From positions 1 to 64,000 of the forward strand of contig JBCCDY010000006.1 in the NCBI GenBank assembly GCA_039030555.1: a stretch of DNA of 64,000 nt, read 5' to 3'. Every line of letters starts with the position of its first letter. Position 1 is the stretch's first letter. Made by a program: the position numbers and the translations under genes. The stretch comes from JBCCDY01 sp039030555. Its GTDB lineage: Bacteria; Bacteroidota; Bacteroidia; Cytophagales; Cyclobacteriaceae. Of the stretch, positions 1 to 8,213 are shown piece after piece. Below the pieces are notes generated by a model, which had not been told where the DNA came from, did no database searches, and worked only from the letters and a program-made list of their open reading frames with translations.

Positions 1-743
1 GTAAATAATCCATCGATCACACTTTTGAAGCCTACAGCTACAAAGAAGAAAATGACCAAACCTATAAATGCATTACTTTTGAATACCGCCTCAAAGTCAA
101 ATCTTTGATTTATGATTTCTTTATCTGCTTCATCAAGATCTTCTTTCTGGTCTAAGTATTTCCTGACTACCGAGATGATCAGGAATAGAACGAATAGAAT
201 GAGTACTAAAACGATTAGAAGTACAATAAAGATGATCGTAATATATTCTGAAGGGGCACCTGATACCGCTGCCTCACCCGAACCATCACCAACAACTTCT
301 GTTTCAGCTGCTGCTACTTCAACAGGCTTTTCAGATTCAACTTTTATATAAGCAAGTATAGAGAGTACCTGATCATCCGAAAACGGATAAGAAGGCATAA
401 CGGTCTTATTATATTCTTCATAAAGAGCTACTGCGTATTCATCTCCACTTTTTATAACTGCTTGCGAATTTTTGATCCACCTAATTAGATACGGTAACTC
501 AAGTCTCTCGTGAACATTTCTCAAAGCCGGACCAATAACCACTTCGTTAATGGCATGACACTGAGTACAATTGCCTTTCCAGATACTTTCTCCCTGAGCG
601 ATTATAGCTTCATCCGTAGGTATTCCATCATCAGCTGCAGCTTCATCTTCTTGAGCTTGTAGTGTATTGAAAGAAAATAAGAAAAAGAGTATGGCAAGAA
701 TGGTACAATGACCAATTGATTTAGAACTAGATCCTCTTTGCAT
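1..743 (-). CDS. actA: Alternative complex III subunit ActA, N-terminal part (partial at window edge)
   Basis: I translated the minus strand from the ATG at 741-743; the gene runs off the left edge after about 247 codons. A signal peptide ending in LQAQ is followed by a mono-haem cytochrome c domain with CTQCH as the haem site and a distal Met in TVMPSY. A Glu/Ala-rich linker, a transmembrane helix, a short charged segment and the start of a second hydrophobic helix follow. This order matches ActA of the Bacteroidota alternative complex III (quinol:cytochrome c oxidoreductase), whose multihaem half would lie outside the window. ActA passes electrons from menaquinol to periplasmic cytochrome or oxidase. 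It could instead be another membrane-anchored cytochrome c, but the helix placement favours ActA. Confidence 0.75.
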   Translation of the reverse strand, partial: MQRGSSSKSIGHCTILAILFFLFSFNTLQAQEDEAAADDGIPTDEAIIAQGESIWKGNCTQCHAINEVVIGPALRNVHERLELPYLIRWIKNSQAVIKSGDEYAVALYEEYNKTVMPSYPFSDDQVLSILAYIKVESEKPVEVAAAETEVVGDGSGEAAVSGAPSEYITIIFIVLLIVLVLILFVLFLIISVVRKYLDQKEDLDEADKEIINQRFDFEAVFKSNAFIGLVIFFFVAVGFKSVIDGLF

Positions 744-770
744 TCGTTTCAGTGCTCGTTTCGTTGTTCA

Positions 771-801
771 CAAATCTACTATCCCAACGCAATTTTTCAA
801 A
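771..801 (-). promoter_or_regulatory. Bacteroidota-type promoter for actA
   Basis: On the minus strand a TTTG box (798-801) is followed after exactly 19 bases by TAGATTTG (771-778). This fits the Bacteroidota primary sigma consensus TTTG / TAnnTTTG. Transcription would start near 764-766, giving a leader of about 20 nt before the ATG at 743. Seen in sequence; promoter activity is inferred. Confidence 0.6.
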
Positions 802-1008
802 TAAATGAATTTTAAGAGTGTTGCTCATTTCTTAATAATTTCCGTTTTACAATAAATAAACACTGATTTTCAACCCTTTATCTTACCTGAGGTTGATTTA
901 AAACCTCATTACTACAAATAATTTAGAATGAGTATAAATAACGATTGCTTAATTGCCTTTGATTTTAAGCCTCGCAGCCTAACTTTAATGTGGATTTAAT
1001 GAAATTGA

Positions 1009-1380
1009 ATGAAAATAGCACTAATCGCTCACGATGGTAAAAAGGCAGATCTTGTAGGCTTTCTACTCGACTTCAAGGATAAGCTTAGCGAAGCTGAACT
1101 TGTGGCGACAGGAACTACGGGTTCCCACATCGAAAAGGCAGGATTAAAGGTTCAGAAAATGCTTTCCGGACCTTTGGGAGGAGATGCTCAAATAGCTGCT
1201 ATGGCTGCGAATAAGGAGCTTGATGTCATTATCTTTTTCAGGGATCCATTGGATAAGCACCCACATGAACCCGATGTGCAAATGTTACTTAGGATATGTG
1301 ATGTGCACAATATTCCTTTGGCTACCAATCCTGCAACTGCTGAAATTATTTTGAATAGTATTAGTAAAGCAAAATTATGA
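1009..1380 (+). CDS. mgsA: Methylglyoxal synthase
   Basis: Converts dihydroxyacetone phosphate to methylglyoxal and phosphate, a cytosolic bypass of lower glycolysis that relieves sugar-phosphate stress. The 123-residue protein covers the family core. The N-terminal IALIAHDGKK, the phosphate-binding TGTTG segment, SGPLGGDAQ with the catalytic Asp, and FFRDPLDKHPHEPDV are all present. It is shorter than the E. coli enzyme (152 aa), lacking its N- and C-terminal extensions. The stop codon overlaps the next start (ATGA at 1377-1380), so translation is coupled to the BadF-type kinase. Position at the head of a kinase/transporter operon suggests a role in sugar uptake stress. Confidence 0.92.
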   Translation: MKIALIAHDGKKADLVGFLLDFKDKLSEAELVATGTTGSHIEKAGLKVQKMLSGPLGGDAQIAAMAANKELDVIIFFRDPLDKHPHEPDVQMLLRICDVHNIPLATNPATAEIILNSISKAKL

Positions 1381-2252
1381 TTCTAATAGCAAATAGTGGT
1401 TCTACCCGATGCGACTGGAGGATCTTAAATGGCGATCAGGTTGCGGAGTCTTTCATCACGGTTGGTTTCAATCCGTATTTCCATCACGAAGGAGTTATTT
1501 CAAATACACTTCAGCAACATTATCAAATCATTGACCATGCCGATTCCATTGAGTATCTATTTTTTTATGGGGCAGGTTGTTCAGATAAAAAGTACCGCAT
1601 TTTAATCGAAAGAGCGCTCCAGGCTGTCTTCAAAAAAGCAAAAATATATGTAGACCACGACTTAACGGCTGCAGCCTTTTCCACCTACGAGAATCGACTT
1701 AGCATTACTTGTATTCTGGGTACAGGATCGAATTCGTGCAGTTTTGACGGTGATATCGTCAGAGAACAAGTTCCTGCATTAGATTTTATTCTGGGCGATG
1801 AAGGAAGTGCTTCGCATTTTGGTAAGCGTTTATTAAGGGATTATTTATATGATCTCCTACCCGAAGAATTGAGCCTTGAATTATTTGAAAAATATCGACT
1901 TTCAAAAGATGAGATCATAGAGAACGTTTACAGAAAACCTTATCCAAATGTGTACCTCGCCTCTTTCATGCCCTTCATCATCGAAAAGTCAAAAGACGAA
2001 TATCTGAGTCCTATCATAAGAGAAGGCTTAAAGGAATTTCTTGAAATCCACGTTTGCAGTTTCCCGGATTATTCGGATGTGAAAACGCATTTTATAGGTT
2101 CCGTCTCCCATGCGTTTCAGGATGAGTTGAAATCCCTTAGTTCAGAATTAAATATTGATATGGGCAAAGTAATTCAGTACCCTATTGATAACTTAGTCGA
2201 TTATCACATTAAGTACCATTATCCAAAATTAGCCAAACTAAACAACAAGTAA
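1377..2252 (+). CDS. BadF/BcrA-family ATPase, N-acetylglucosamine kinase-like
   Basis: A 291-residue ASKHA-fold protein. The N-terminal phosphate-1 loop reads ANSGSTRCDW, the connect/phosphate-2 region has ILGTGSNSCSF, and FILGDEGSASHFGK is the signature typical of Bacteroidota N-acetylglucosamine kinase-like BadF proteins. In this family the GDEGS segment binds the sugar and nucleotide. It is translationally coupled to mgsA (4-base overlap) and lies 10 bp before a ROK kinase, so two different sugar kinases share this operon. The likely substrate is an amino sugar, perhaps from muropeptide recycling or external chitin; this is inferred from family and context. Confidence 0.8.
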   Translation: MILIANSGSTRCDWRILNGDQVAESFITVGFNPYFHHEGVISNTLQQHYQIIDHADSIEYLFFYGAGCSDKKYRILIERALQAVFKKAKIYVDHDLTAAAFSTYENRLSITCILGTGSNSCSFDGDIVREQVPALDFILGDEGSASHFGKRLLRDYLYDLLPEELSLELFEKYRLSKDEIIENVYRKPYPNVYLASFMPFIIEKSKDEYLSPIIREGLKEFLEIHVCSFPDYSDVKTHFIGSVSHAFQDELKSLSSELNIDMGKVIQYPIDNLVDYHIKYHYPKLAKLNNK

Positions 2253-2262
2253 TTTAAAGTTT

Positions 2263-3231
2263 ATGAAGCCCTATTTGATCGGAATCGATATCGGAGGAAC
2301 CAACACCAAATGTGGAATTGTAGACCAGGAAGGGAATGTGCTTGGTAAGGAAATCATCCCAACCAACATTCACAGGAATATTGATGTTTATCTGGAAGGT
2401 GTTTATGAAACTATTAATAGGCTTCTTGAATCGTGCGGCGATTGTGAGGGTAAAGTCCATGGTATAGGAATTGGTGCTCCAAATGCCAATATGAATACGG
2501 GTACCCTGGAGCATGCAACTAACCTTCCTTGGAAAGGTGTTATTCCATTTCAGCGAAAAATAGAAGCTTTATTCAACTTAAGGGCTGTAATTACGAATGA
2601 TGCGAATGCGGCGGCTATTGGTGAAATGACATACGGAAAAGCGCAGGGGTTGACAGATTTCATGGTTATAACTCTAGGTACAGGGCTTGGAAGTGGTTTC
2701 GTAAACAATGGTAGTCTTATTTACGGACACGATGGCTTCGCAGGAGAGTTTGGCCACGTGAAAGTAAAGTACGATGAAAGAGAGTGTGGATGTGGTAAAA
2801 AAGGCTGCCTGGAGACTTATGTTTCTGCAACAGGAATATGCCGGACGGCTCATAAACTGCTTGCTGATTTTAAAGATTATCCAACCAAACTACGTGATCT
2901 AACCATTAAAGAGATTACTGCAAAGATGATCCATGAACTTGCCCAGGAAGGTGATCCGGTTGCACTAGCAGCTTTTGAAAAGACAGGAAAGATACTCGGA
3001 CAGAAACTGGCTGATGCTGTACATATGCTTAGTCCATCTCATATATTTTTAATGGGTGGCTTATCGCATGCTGGTCATTTTCTGATCCCTCATATTAAAA
3101 ATTACATGGAACCACAGCTTATGCCAGCATTTGCCAATAAGGTTCAGATCGAAGTCACCGGCCTCGATGAGAAGGTGGCTCCTATTCTCGGGGCAGCCAG
3201 CCTGGCTAAAAACTACATTCCTGAAGAGTAA
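2263..3231 (+). CDS. ROK family sugar kinase (glucokinase-like)
   Basis: A 322-residue cytosolic ROK kinase expected to phosphorylate glucose or a related hexose with ATP. It begins with the ATP-binding GIDIGGTNTKCG loop and carries the catalytic region TNDANAAAIGE. A second phosphate loop (LGTGLGSGFV) and the ROK zinc site (GEFGHVKV followed by CGCGKKGCLE) are intact, as is the C-terminal adenosine motif MGGLSHAG. Length is normal for the family. It lies between the BadF-type kinase and a sugar-porter transporter on the same strand, so it probably phosphorylates the sugar imported by that transporter. No helix-turn-helix is present, so it is an enzyme rather than a ROK repressor. Confidence 0.9.
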   Translation: MKPYLIGIDIGGTNTKCGIVDQEGNVLGKEIIPTNIHRNIDVYLEGVYETINRLLESCGDCEGKVHGIGIGAPNANMNTGTLEHATNLPWKGVIPFQRKIEALFNLRAVITNDANAAAIGEMTYGKAQGLTDFMVITLGTGLGSGFVNNGSLIYGHDGFAGEFGHVKVKYDERECGCGKKGCLETYVSATGICRTAHKLLADFKDYPTKLRDLTIKEITAKMIHELAQEGDPVALAAFEKTGKILGQKLADAVHMLSPSHIFLMGGLSHAGHFLIPHIKNYMEPQLMPAFANKVQIEVTGLDEKVAPILGAASLAKNYIPEE

Positions 3232-3303
3232 GCCAAAGCATTTTTTGAAAAGGGATGATTTATCCATACTTTGAACGGATTTTTTAACCCAGACCAGACA
3301 TAA

Positions 3304-4698
3304 ATGAACAACAAACTCTTCATTATTTTAATCGCCGCCGTAGCTTCCATAGGAGGACTACTTTTTGGCTATGATACCGGCGTCATCAATGGAACGCAAT
3401 TCTATTTTAGTAAATACTTTAACCTAACGGATGTTCAAAAGGGCTGGGCAGTAAGTAGTGCTGTATTGGGATGTTTAGGAGGTGCGTTGGTCGCTGGGCC
3501 TTTGAGCAAGGTGATTGGTCGTAAGAACTCACTTATCGTGTCGGCACTATTGTTTACACTTTCTGCATGGGGGTCGGGATTACCCAGTTTCTTGCCTCAA
3601 ACGCTGGATATGCTGGTCTTTTTCCGAATTATTGGGGGTATCGGGATTGGAATAGCCTCCATAAATGCTCCAATGTATATCGCTGAAATTGCTCCTGCAA
3701 GACAACGTGGTAATTTGGTGACCTACTACCAATTGGCAATCGTTACCGGTTTCTTCGTGGTTTTTCTAGCCACCTATTTTATAGGTAACAATCTTTCTGA
3801 AGCTGAAAATATTGAAAGTGGTTGGAGGGTCATGTTTTGGTCTGAATTGATCCCTTGTTTTCTCTTTCTGATCTTACTTTTCCTCGTCCCTAAAAGTCCA
3901 AGGTGGTTAGCGCTCAAGCAACGAATGGAAGAAGCCAGGACAGTACTGGTGAAAATACATGGCGAAGAAATGGCTATTGAGGAAGAGAAAGAGATTAATA
4001 AATCGATTGAAAAAGAAGGTAGTTCTGAAGGCTTTTCCATATTTGCGAAAGGCATTTTACCTCTTATACTTATAGGTTCTATTTTATCTATACTTCAGCA
4101 AACGACCGGTATAAATGCGGTTTTATATTACGGAGCAGATATTTTTGAAAAAGCACTTGGGTTTGGCCAGGAAGACGTTTTAGAGCAGCAAATTCTATTA
4201 GCTGCAGTCAATTTCATTTTCACCTTCATTGCCATGTTCAGCGTGGATAAATTGGGGCGTAAGCCTTTGGTCATTATTGGTTGTATTGGGATGATCATTG
4301 GCTTTATGCTACTCGGAGTAACCCTAAAAACCGGGAATGTAGGTGTTGTGTCCCTAATCGGAATTTTAGTTTTTATAGGTTCATTCGCCATGTCCATGGG
4401 GCCGATCACCTGGGTGCTTCTGGCGGAGATGTTCCCGAACCGGGTTCGAAGTGTCATCCTTTCTATCGCTGTAGCCGCTCAATGGGCAGGGAATTATATG
4501 GTTTCTCAAACATTTCCCATTATTGCGGGAAGTGAGGTTAATGCCACCAATTGGAACGGATCGCTCCCCTACTTCCTCTTCTCTATTTTCCTGGTTGTAC
4601 TCATTGGATTTACGCTTAAGTACATCCCGGAAACTAAAGGGCGAAGTCTTGAAAGCCTTGAAGAGATTTGGGAATCAAAATTTGGTGCTAAGTTTTAA
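3304..4698 (+). CDS. Sugar-porter family MFS transporter (XylE/GLUT type)
   Basis: A 464-residue, twelve-helix inner-membrane symporter. The sugar-porter hallmarks are present: LFGYDTGVINGT in helix 1, RIIGGIGIGI, PMYIAEIAPARQRG, PKSPRWL at the end of helix 6, the sugar-binding QQTTGINAVLYY in helix 7, DKLGRKPL, and the closing PETKGRSLE. These place it in the proton-coupled or facilitative hexose/pentose family. It follows the ROK kinase after 72 bp on the same strand, consistent with uptake followed by phosphorylation. The substrate cannot be fixed from sequence; glucose or another hexose is the best guess. Confidence 0.92.
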   Translation: MNNKLFIILIAAVASIGGLLFGYDTGVINGTQFYFSKYFNLTDVQKGWAVSSAVLGCLGGALVAGPLSKVIGRKNSLIVSALLFTLSAWGSGLPSFLPQTLDMLVFFRIIGGIGIGIASINAPMYIAEIAPARQRGNLVTYYQLAIVTGFFVVFLATYFIGNNLSEAENIESGWRVMFWSELIPCFLFLILLFLVPKSPRWLALKQRMEEARTVLVKIHGEEMAIEEEKEINKSIEKEGSSEGFSIFAKGILPLILIGSILSILQQTTGINAVLYYGADIFEKALGFGQEDVLEQQILLAAVNFIFTFIAMFSVDKLGRKPLVIIGCIGMIIGFMLLGVTLKTGNVGVVSLIGILVFIGSFAMSMGPITWVLLAEMFPNRVRSVILSIAVAAQWAGNYMVSQTFPIIAGSEVNATNWNGSLPYFLFSIFLVVLIGFTLKYIPETKGRSLESLEEIWESKFGAKF

Positions 4699-4715
4699 TA
4701 GAAAAATTTAAAGAA

Positions 4716-4949
4716 ATGACGGATAAAATAATTGGCTGGGTACTTTACATCGGTATTATTGCTTTCATCATGGGAGGAATAGTAGAATCTACCGATTTTG
4801 TATTCGAAGTAATCTATAATTCCACGATCAGTAGCCTGACAGGCTCCCTTTTCCTTTATGTAATTGATATTGTTCTGATCATTACCATACTAGTGATTGG
4901 TTACGTAGGTATCAATTTCGTTAATACTCGATTCTTGGATAAGGGTTAA
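4716..4949 (+). CDS. Small two-helix membrane protein, unknown function
   Basis: Seventy-seven residues with two hydrophobic stretches: residues about 6-24 (IIGWVLYIGIIAFIMGGIV) and about 42-68, with a short soluble tail. It starts 17 bp after the sugar porter and is codirectional, so it probably belongs to the same transcript. I do not recognise a family. It could be an accessory subunit of the transporter or simply the last gene of the operon. Confidence 0.6.
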   Translation: MTDKIIGWVLYIGIIAFIMGGIVESTDFVFEVIYNSTISSLTGSLFLYVIDIVLIITILVIGYVGINFVNTRFLDKG

Positions 4950-5007
4950 AGTATTTTAAGCAGCTTAAATTTTAGATTAAAAAAACTTTGCTAAAGAATA
5001 CACTTTT

Positions 5008-5540
5008 CTATTCCTCCATATAAGGTTGATGGGTCACTAAAACGTATTTCTCTTTATCGTGTTCCGATATTTTTAGGAACCCATATTCATAACAAAAAAG
5101 ATATACCTGGCCTTTCTGGTTTTTCCAATAATGTGTGAAATACTTTGGGTTGAAGCCTTCTGCGAGAAGTACTGACTTTCGTATTGTTGTTTTTCCTGCC
5201 TTTTTATACCAATTGAACTACATAATGACGCTTATCTAGCTATTGATTTTTCCTTCTCATGCGTTAAAAAGCCTCGCTTTAGCGCTGCTAGTTCTACGTT
5301 TTTTGCCTTTGACAAGAAAAAATCATTTAACAATCTAATGCGCCCTTACACAGTTCAATGGGTATTAAATCCTTTTAATATCCTTCTGTTAAGTTTCAGT
5401 TGCAGGTCAATCGCCATATATCGGTTTCCCTTTTGATCCCTGTTTTTGATGTAATGAAAAGAAGACTTGCAATAACTGGAACAAAACTTCTTATCAATCC
5501 TCCCTTCTACTTGTTCTCCACACGATGGGCATGTTTTCAT
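5008..5540 (-). pseudogene. Zinc-ribbon (DUF2116-like) protein split by a MITE
   Basis: The 5' half (start 5540) gives 61 residues beginning with a two-pair zinc ribbon, CPSC followed by CSSYC, then NRRILKGF, and it stops inside an insertion. The 3' half (5008-5203) is open in one frame and reads AGKTTIRKSVLLAEGFNPK through FCYEYGF to a stop at 5008-5010. Known Bacteroidota zinc-ribbon proteins of this kind (about 125 aa) have both halves joined. Removing bases 5207-5364 and one TTA copy fuses the halves in frame (GFKKAGKTT). It is divergent from the recombinase at 5622 and may be its accessory factor; that role is inferred. Confidence 0.75.
5207..5364. mobile_element. 158-bp MITE-like insertion with TTA target duplication
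   Basis: The ends are imperfect inverted repeats: TACCAATTGAACT at the left and the complement of TACCCATTGAACT at the right, with weaker pairing to about 25 bp (19 of 25 match). Both sides are flanked by TTA (5204-5206 and 5365-5367). There is no coding capacity. Precise removal with one TTA restores the interrupted zinc-ribbon gene. A 3-bp TNA duplication is known for some IS5-family groups, so an IS5-type transposase may have moved it; that is inference. A related 30-bp copy lies at 47888-47917. Confidence 0.75.
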
Positions 5541-5549
5541 AAAGGTTGA

Positions 5550-5603
5550 TTATACGTTTAAATAACGTTTAATTATACGGATAAATTTGTTTAAAACGTA
5601 TAA
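5550..5603. promoter_or_regulatory. Divergent intergenic region with inverted repeat and -7-like box
   Basis: TTATACGTTTAAA (5550-5562) is repeated in inverted form as TTTAAAACGTATAA (5590-5603), with a further AACGTTTAATTATACG copy between them. A TAAATTTG box (5582-5589) fits the Bacteroidota -7 element for the plus-strand recombinase, though no good TTTG box lies 19 bp upstream. The arrangement between divergent genes suggests an operator, possibly for autoregulation. Confidence 0.4.
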
Positions 5604-5621
5604 TGGCATTTCATTGGAAAG

Positions 5622-6756
5622 ATGTATGCAGCGGGAAAGAAAATCACTTTAAAACACCTTTTGATAAATGGTAAGAAGCAGATTGGACTTAAATTTTATT
5701 CTGACAAAGTTATTCAAGCCCTAATAAAGGGTATTCCGGGCATAAAGTGGTCTGATAAGTATGACATGGCTTACACCCAAAATACTTCAACAAACCTAAA
5801 TTTGATTTACCAAACATTTAAAGGGGTGGCCTGGATAAACGGACAGTATTTCTTTACTGACCGCCCCCTCCATTACGGTCAAGAAAAAATAAGTGTTGAC
5901 TTTTACAGAAAACGCCCGGCCAGTAAATTAAGGAGGCATGTACCGGAAGACTTTTTGCAAAAGCTGGAGATTCGAAAGTATAGTCTCAATACCGCAAAAA
6001 CGTACATTTCAATGTTTGAGAAATTTATGAACTACCATAAGCATGTGGAAAACCTAATGGCCATCGATGAGGAAATGATACACAAATACCTTCAACATTT
6101 GGTGCAAAAGGGACTTTCGGATAGCTCAGTCAATCAATCGATAAACGCCATCAAATTTTATTACGAAGTAGTAAAAGGAATGCCCAATAGATTTTATGCG
6201 GTGGATAGGCCTATGCCTAAGGAGACGCTCCCAAAAGTGCTGAGCAAGGAAGATATTGGCAAAATGATAGCGGGCATCAGAAACATAAAACACAGGTGCA
6301 TGGTGAGCATGCTGTATGCCACTGGCCTGCGCCGCGCTCCTGAACCTAAAAGTCGAGGATTTAGATAGCAAAAGAATGACCGTCCGGGTGGTGCAGGGCA
6401 AAGGAAAAAAAGACCGATATACGCTTTTGAGCAAAAAGTTACTTGTGGAACTACGTACATACTATAGGGCCTATAAGCCAAAGACCTATCTTTTTCAAGG
6501 TGGAAATGGTAATCAGTACAGTGCTACCAGCCTTGCCAAAATCATAAAAGTAGCCTCTAAAAAAGCCAAAATCGTTCAAAATGTAACCCCACACATGCTT
6601 CGCCATAGCTTTGCTACACACTTGCTGGAAGCCGGTACTGACCTACGCGCCATTCAAACAATCCTGGGACATAACTCCCTGGAGACCACACAGATGTATA
6701 CGTATGTGGCCAATACCTCTTTGCAAAAGATTAAAAATCCATTAGATTCGCTTTGA
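5622..6756 (+). pseudogene. XerC/D-like tyrosine recombinase, frameshifted
   Basis: The first frame (5622-6368) holds an unfamiliar N-terminal domain of about 100 residues, a SAM-like core-binding domain (RKYSLNTAKTYISMFEKFM) and the first catalytic Arg (YATGLRR). The frame then shifts near 6331-6341. The second frame continues with LLNLKVEDLD, KGKKDRYTLL (Lys), HMLRHSFATHLLEAG (His-x-x-Arg), ILGHNS (His) and the nucleophile in TQMYTYV. All catalytic residues survive if the frame is restored. The insertion typical of IntI integrases before the HxxR box is absent. The gene ends 42 bp before the first cassette and points towards it. A sequencing error is possible, but the gap is not in a homopolymer. 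Confidence 0.8.
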
Positions 6757-6767
6757 TACATTAGAAA

Positions 6768-6790
6768 TAAACACCCCTTTGTGGTGTTTA
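6768..6790 (+). terminator. Stem-loop after the recombinase gene
   Basis: Eight-bp perfect stem TAAACACC / GGTGTTTA with a 7-nt loop, starting 11 bp after the recombinase stop. No long T-run follows. It lies 8 bp before the first cassette junction (G at 6798), so it could be a terminator or part of an attI-like site. Confidence 0.45.
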
Positions 6791-6822
6791 CTGAAATGTT
6801 GGGAAGCATACATAGAACGCAC

Positions 6823-7260
6823 ATGAATCTCTCAGAAGAAATTAGAACAACTCTTTTAACACATTTGCACAAGTCCATTGAGGAAACTGCCAACAATTTG
6901 GCAAACCACTTAAATAATGGACGAACTAACCAATTAATAGACTATCCACCCAATGGAGGGTTAACAGATGAAGAGAAGGAGTCTCTTGAACATCTAAAAA
7001 ACAACGATATTTTGCGAAATGCATTAAGGAAGGTTTTTGCAAGTAACTCAGCATCAGTTTTATTTGACCTTTTCAACATCATTGATGGAACTGGAGATCC
7101 AGACCCTGGAACAGGCAAATGGTCAGAAGTAATGCTTGTTGACATGCCGGAGGACTTTGACGAACATGTGGAATTCCTTCACGACAACTTCTACGAAACT
7201 TACTGGAACTGGAGGAAGAAGCGGAAAGCCAACTTCAAATTGGACTTGCTGGACGACTAA
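6823..7260 (+). CDS. Cassette A protein, unknown function
   Basis: I start at ATG 6823 because the longer frame would begin outside the cassette boundary at 6799, and a mobile cassette should carry its own start. This gives 145 residues, acidic and soluble, with an N-terminal helical part, a Pro/Gly loop (YPPNGGLTDEEKESLEHL), an FDLFNIIDGTGDPD segment and a basic, aromatic tail (YWNWRKKRK). No signal peptide or membrane helix. I do not recognise the family. Its stop codon lies 3 bp before the R'' box of attC A, the usual compact layout of a cassette gene. Confidence 0.7.
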   Translation: MNLSEEIRTTLLTHLHKSIEETANNLANHLNNGRTNQLIDYPPNGGLTDEEKESLEHLKNNDILRNALRKVFASNSASVLFDLFNIIDGTGDPDPGTGKWSEVMLVDMPEDFDEHVEFLHDNFYETYWNWRKKRKANFKLDLLDD

Positions 7261-7263
7261 AAC

Positions 7264-7428
7264 GCTTCCCAACAAATGCCATGAATGAATGGGGGTTCAT
7301 CGGACAAGATATTTTCGTGGGGATAAGAAAGTACGCCACCATTAATAAATTTAAAATAAAGCGTGGCTATGTGCGAGACGAGAGGTTAGTGCTTTCTAAT
7401 CCCCACTCATCATAGCTAAACGTTTTAG
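7264..7428 (+). repeat. attC-like site A
   Basis: R'' GCTTCCCAAC (7264-7273) and the junction GTTTTAG (7422-7428) bound about 160 bp. Inner arms pair imperfectly: CATGAATGAATGGGG near the left against CCCCACTCATCATAG near the right. Its 3' half is nearly identical to that of site B (CTTTCTAATCCCCACTCA and on to CATAG). Confidence 0.75.
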
Positions 7429-7468
7429 GTAATTGAGGACTAACGAAAATCGCTAACCAATCAAAAAT

Positions 7469-7993
7469 ATGGAAAATGATTCGTATGGTGGACTTTCATG
7501 GATTACAGAGGAAATGAAAAATCAACTTAGGAAAAGAGATAAAGTTGTTTCCGATGAAGATATTGAAAGTCTTTACGAACTAAGGGATAATTCTGATTTC
7601 TCAATAGCTCTACATGAAATTCTAGTTAAGCGTTACGAAAGAGACCCAAGTTCACTCAATACTGTCGAACTAAATTTGTTATTATGCATGCATCTTGAAA
7701 ACGCAGGACAATCTGACACTATTTTAACATTTTTGCAAGAATGGTTTCCTGAACATAAGGAACGAGTAATTGAATCATTGGAGGCAATTGGAGCATATGA
7801 ATCCTCTAAATTAATAGATCAAGCTGTTCGACTCTTACCTAATGATGGAAGTTGGTTTTATGATAGTTCGAATGAAGAATCTGAAGAAACTATGACTAAA
7901 ATTGACCGTGAATTTTCAGATTATCCGGACGGATTTATGAGAGATTTGTATCGGAACTATGCCGATAAGCATAGGAACGAGATAGAACGATAA
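7469..7993 (+). CDS. DUF4375-like (DMP19 family) protein, cassette B
   Basis: A 174-residue soluble acidic protein. The central region (ELNLLLCMHLENAGQSDTIL, then ESLEAIGAYESSKLIDQAV and LLPNDGSW) follows the helical pattern of DUF4375/DMP19 proteins, which are common cassette and immunity-like cargo; their biochemical role is not known to me. It ends with YPDGFMRDLYRNYADKH, also family-like. The ATG lies 46 bp inside cassette B, and the stop is 3 bp before the R'' box of attC B, so the gene fills its cassette. The family call is by pattern only. Confidence 0.6.
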   Translation: MENDSYGGLSWITEEMKNQLRKRDKVVSDEDIESLYELRDNSDFSIALHEILVKRYERDPSSLNTVELNLLLCMHLENAGQSDTILTFLQEWFPEHKERVIESLEAIGAYESSKLIDQAVRLLPNDGSWFYDSSNEESEETMTKIDREFSDYPDGFMRDLYRNYADKHRNEIER

Positions 7994-8213
7994 ACTACCT
8001 ACAACAAACGCTGATGAATGAATAGGGTGTCACAGGTCATGAAAGTTTGGTAGCATTTGGAAAGTCCACCGCAATTAATAAATTTAAGCAATGGTGTAGC
8101 TTGGAGCTAGAGGAAAGGGCATTGCTTTCTAATCCCCACTCATCATAGGTACTGTGTACAATCACAAATAATTTTAGAGATTTTTAGGAGGTTCAACTTG
8201 TTGATCCATCCTG

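Noticed and set aside
112..351. Plus-strand frame over the actA region
   Set aside because: It is antisense to a clear cytochrome c coding frame with signal peptide and haem motif.
5008..5217. Independent small gene on the minus strand
   Set aside because: No start codon; the frame begins at a stop inside the MITE and fits the missing C-terminus of the zinc-ribbon gene.
6781..6822. Longer start for the cassette A protein (GTG 6781 or ATG 6796)
   Set aside because: Both lie upstream of the cassette junction at 6799, in the stem-loop after the recombinase. A cassette gene should start inside.
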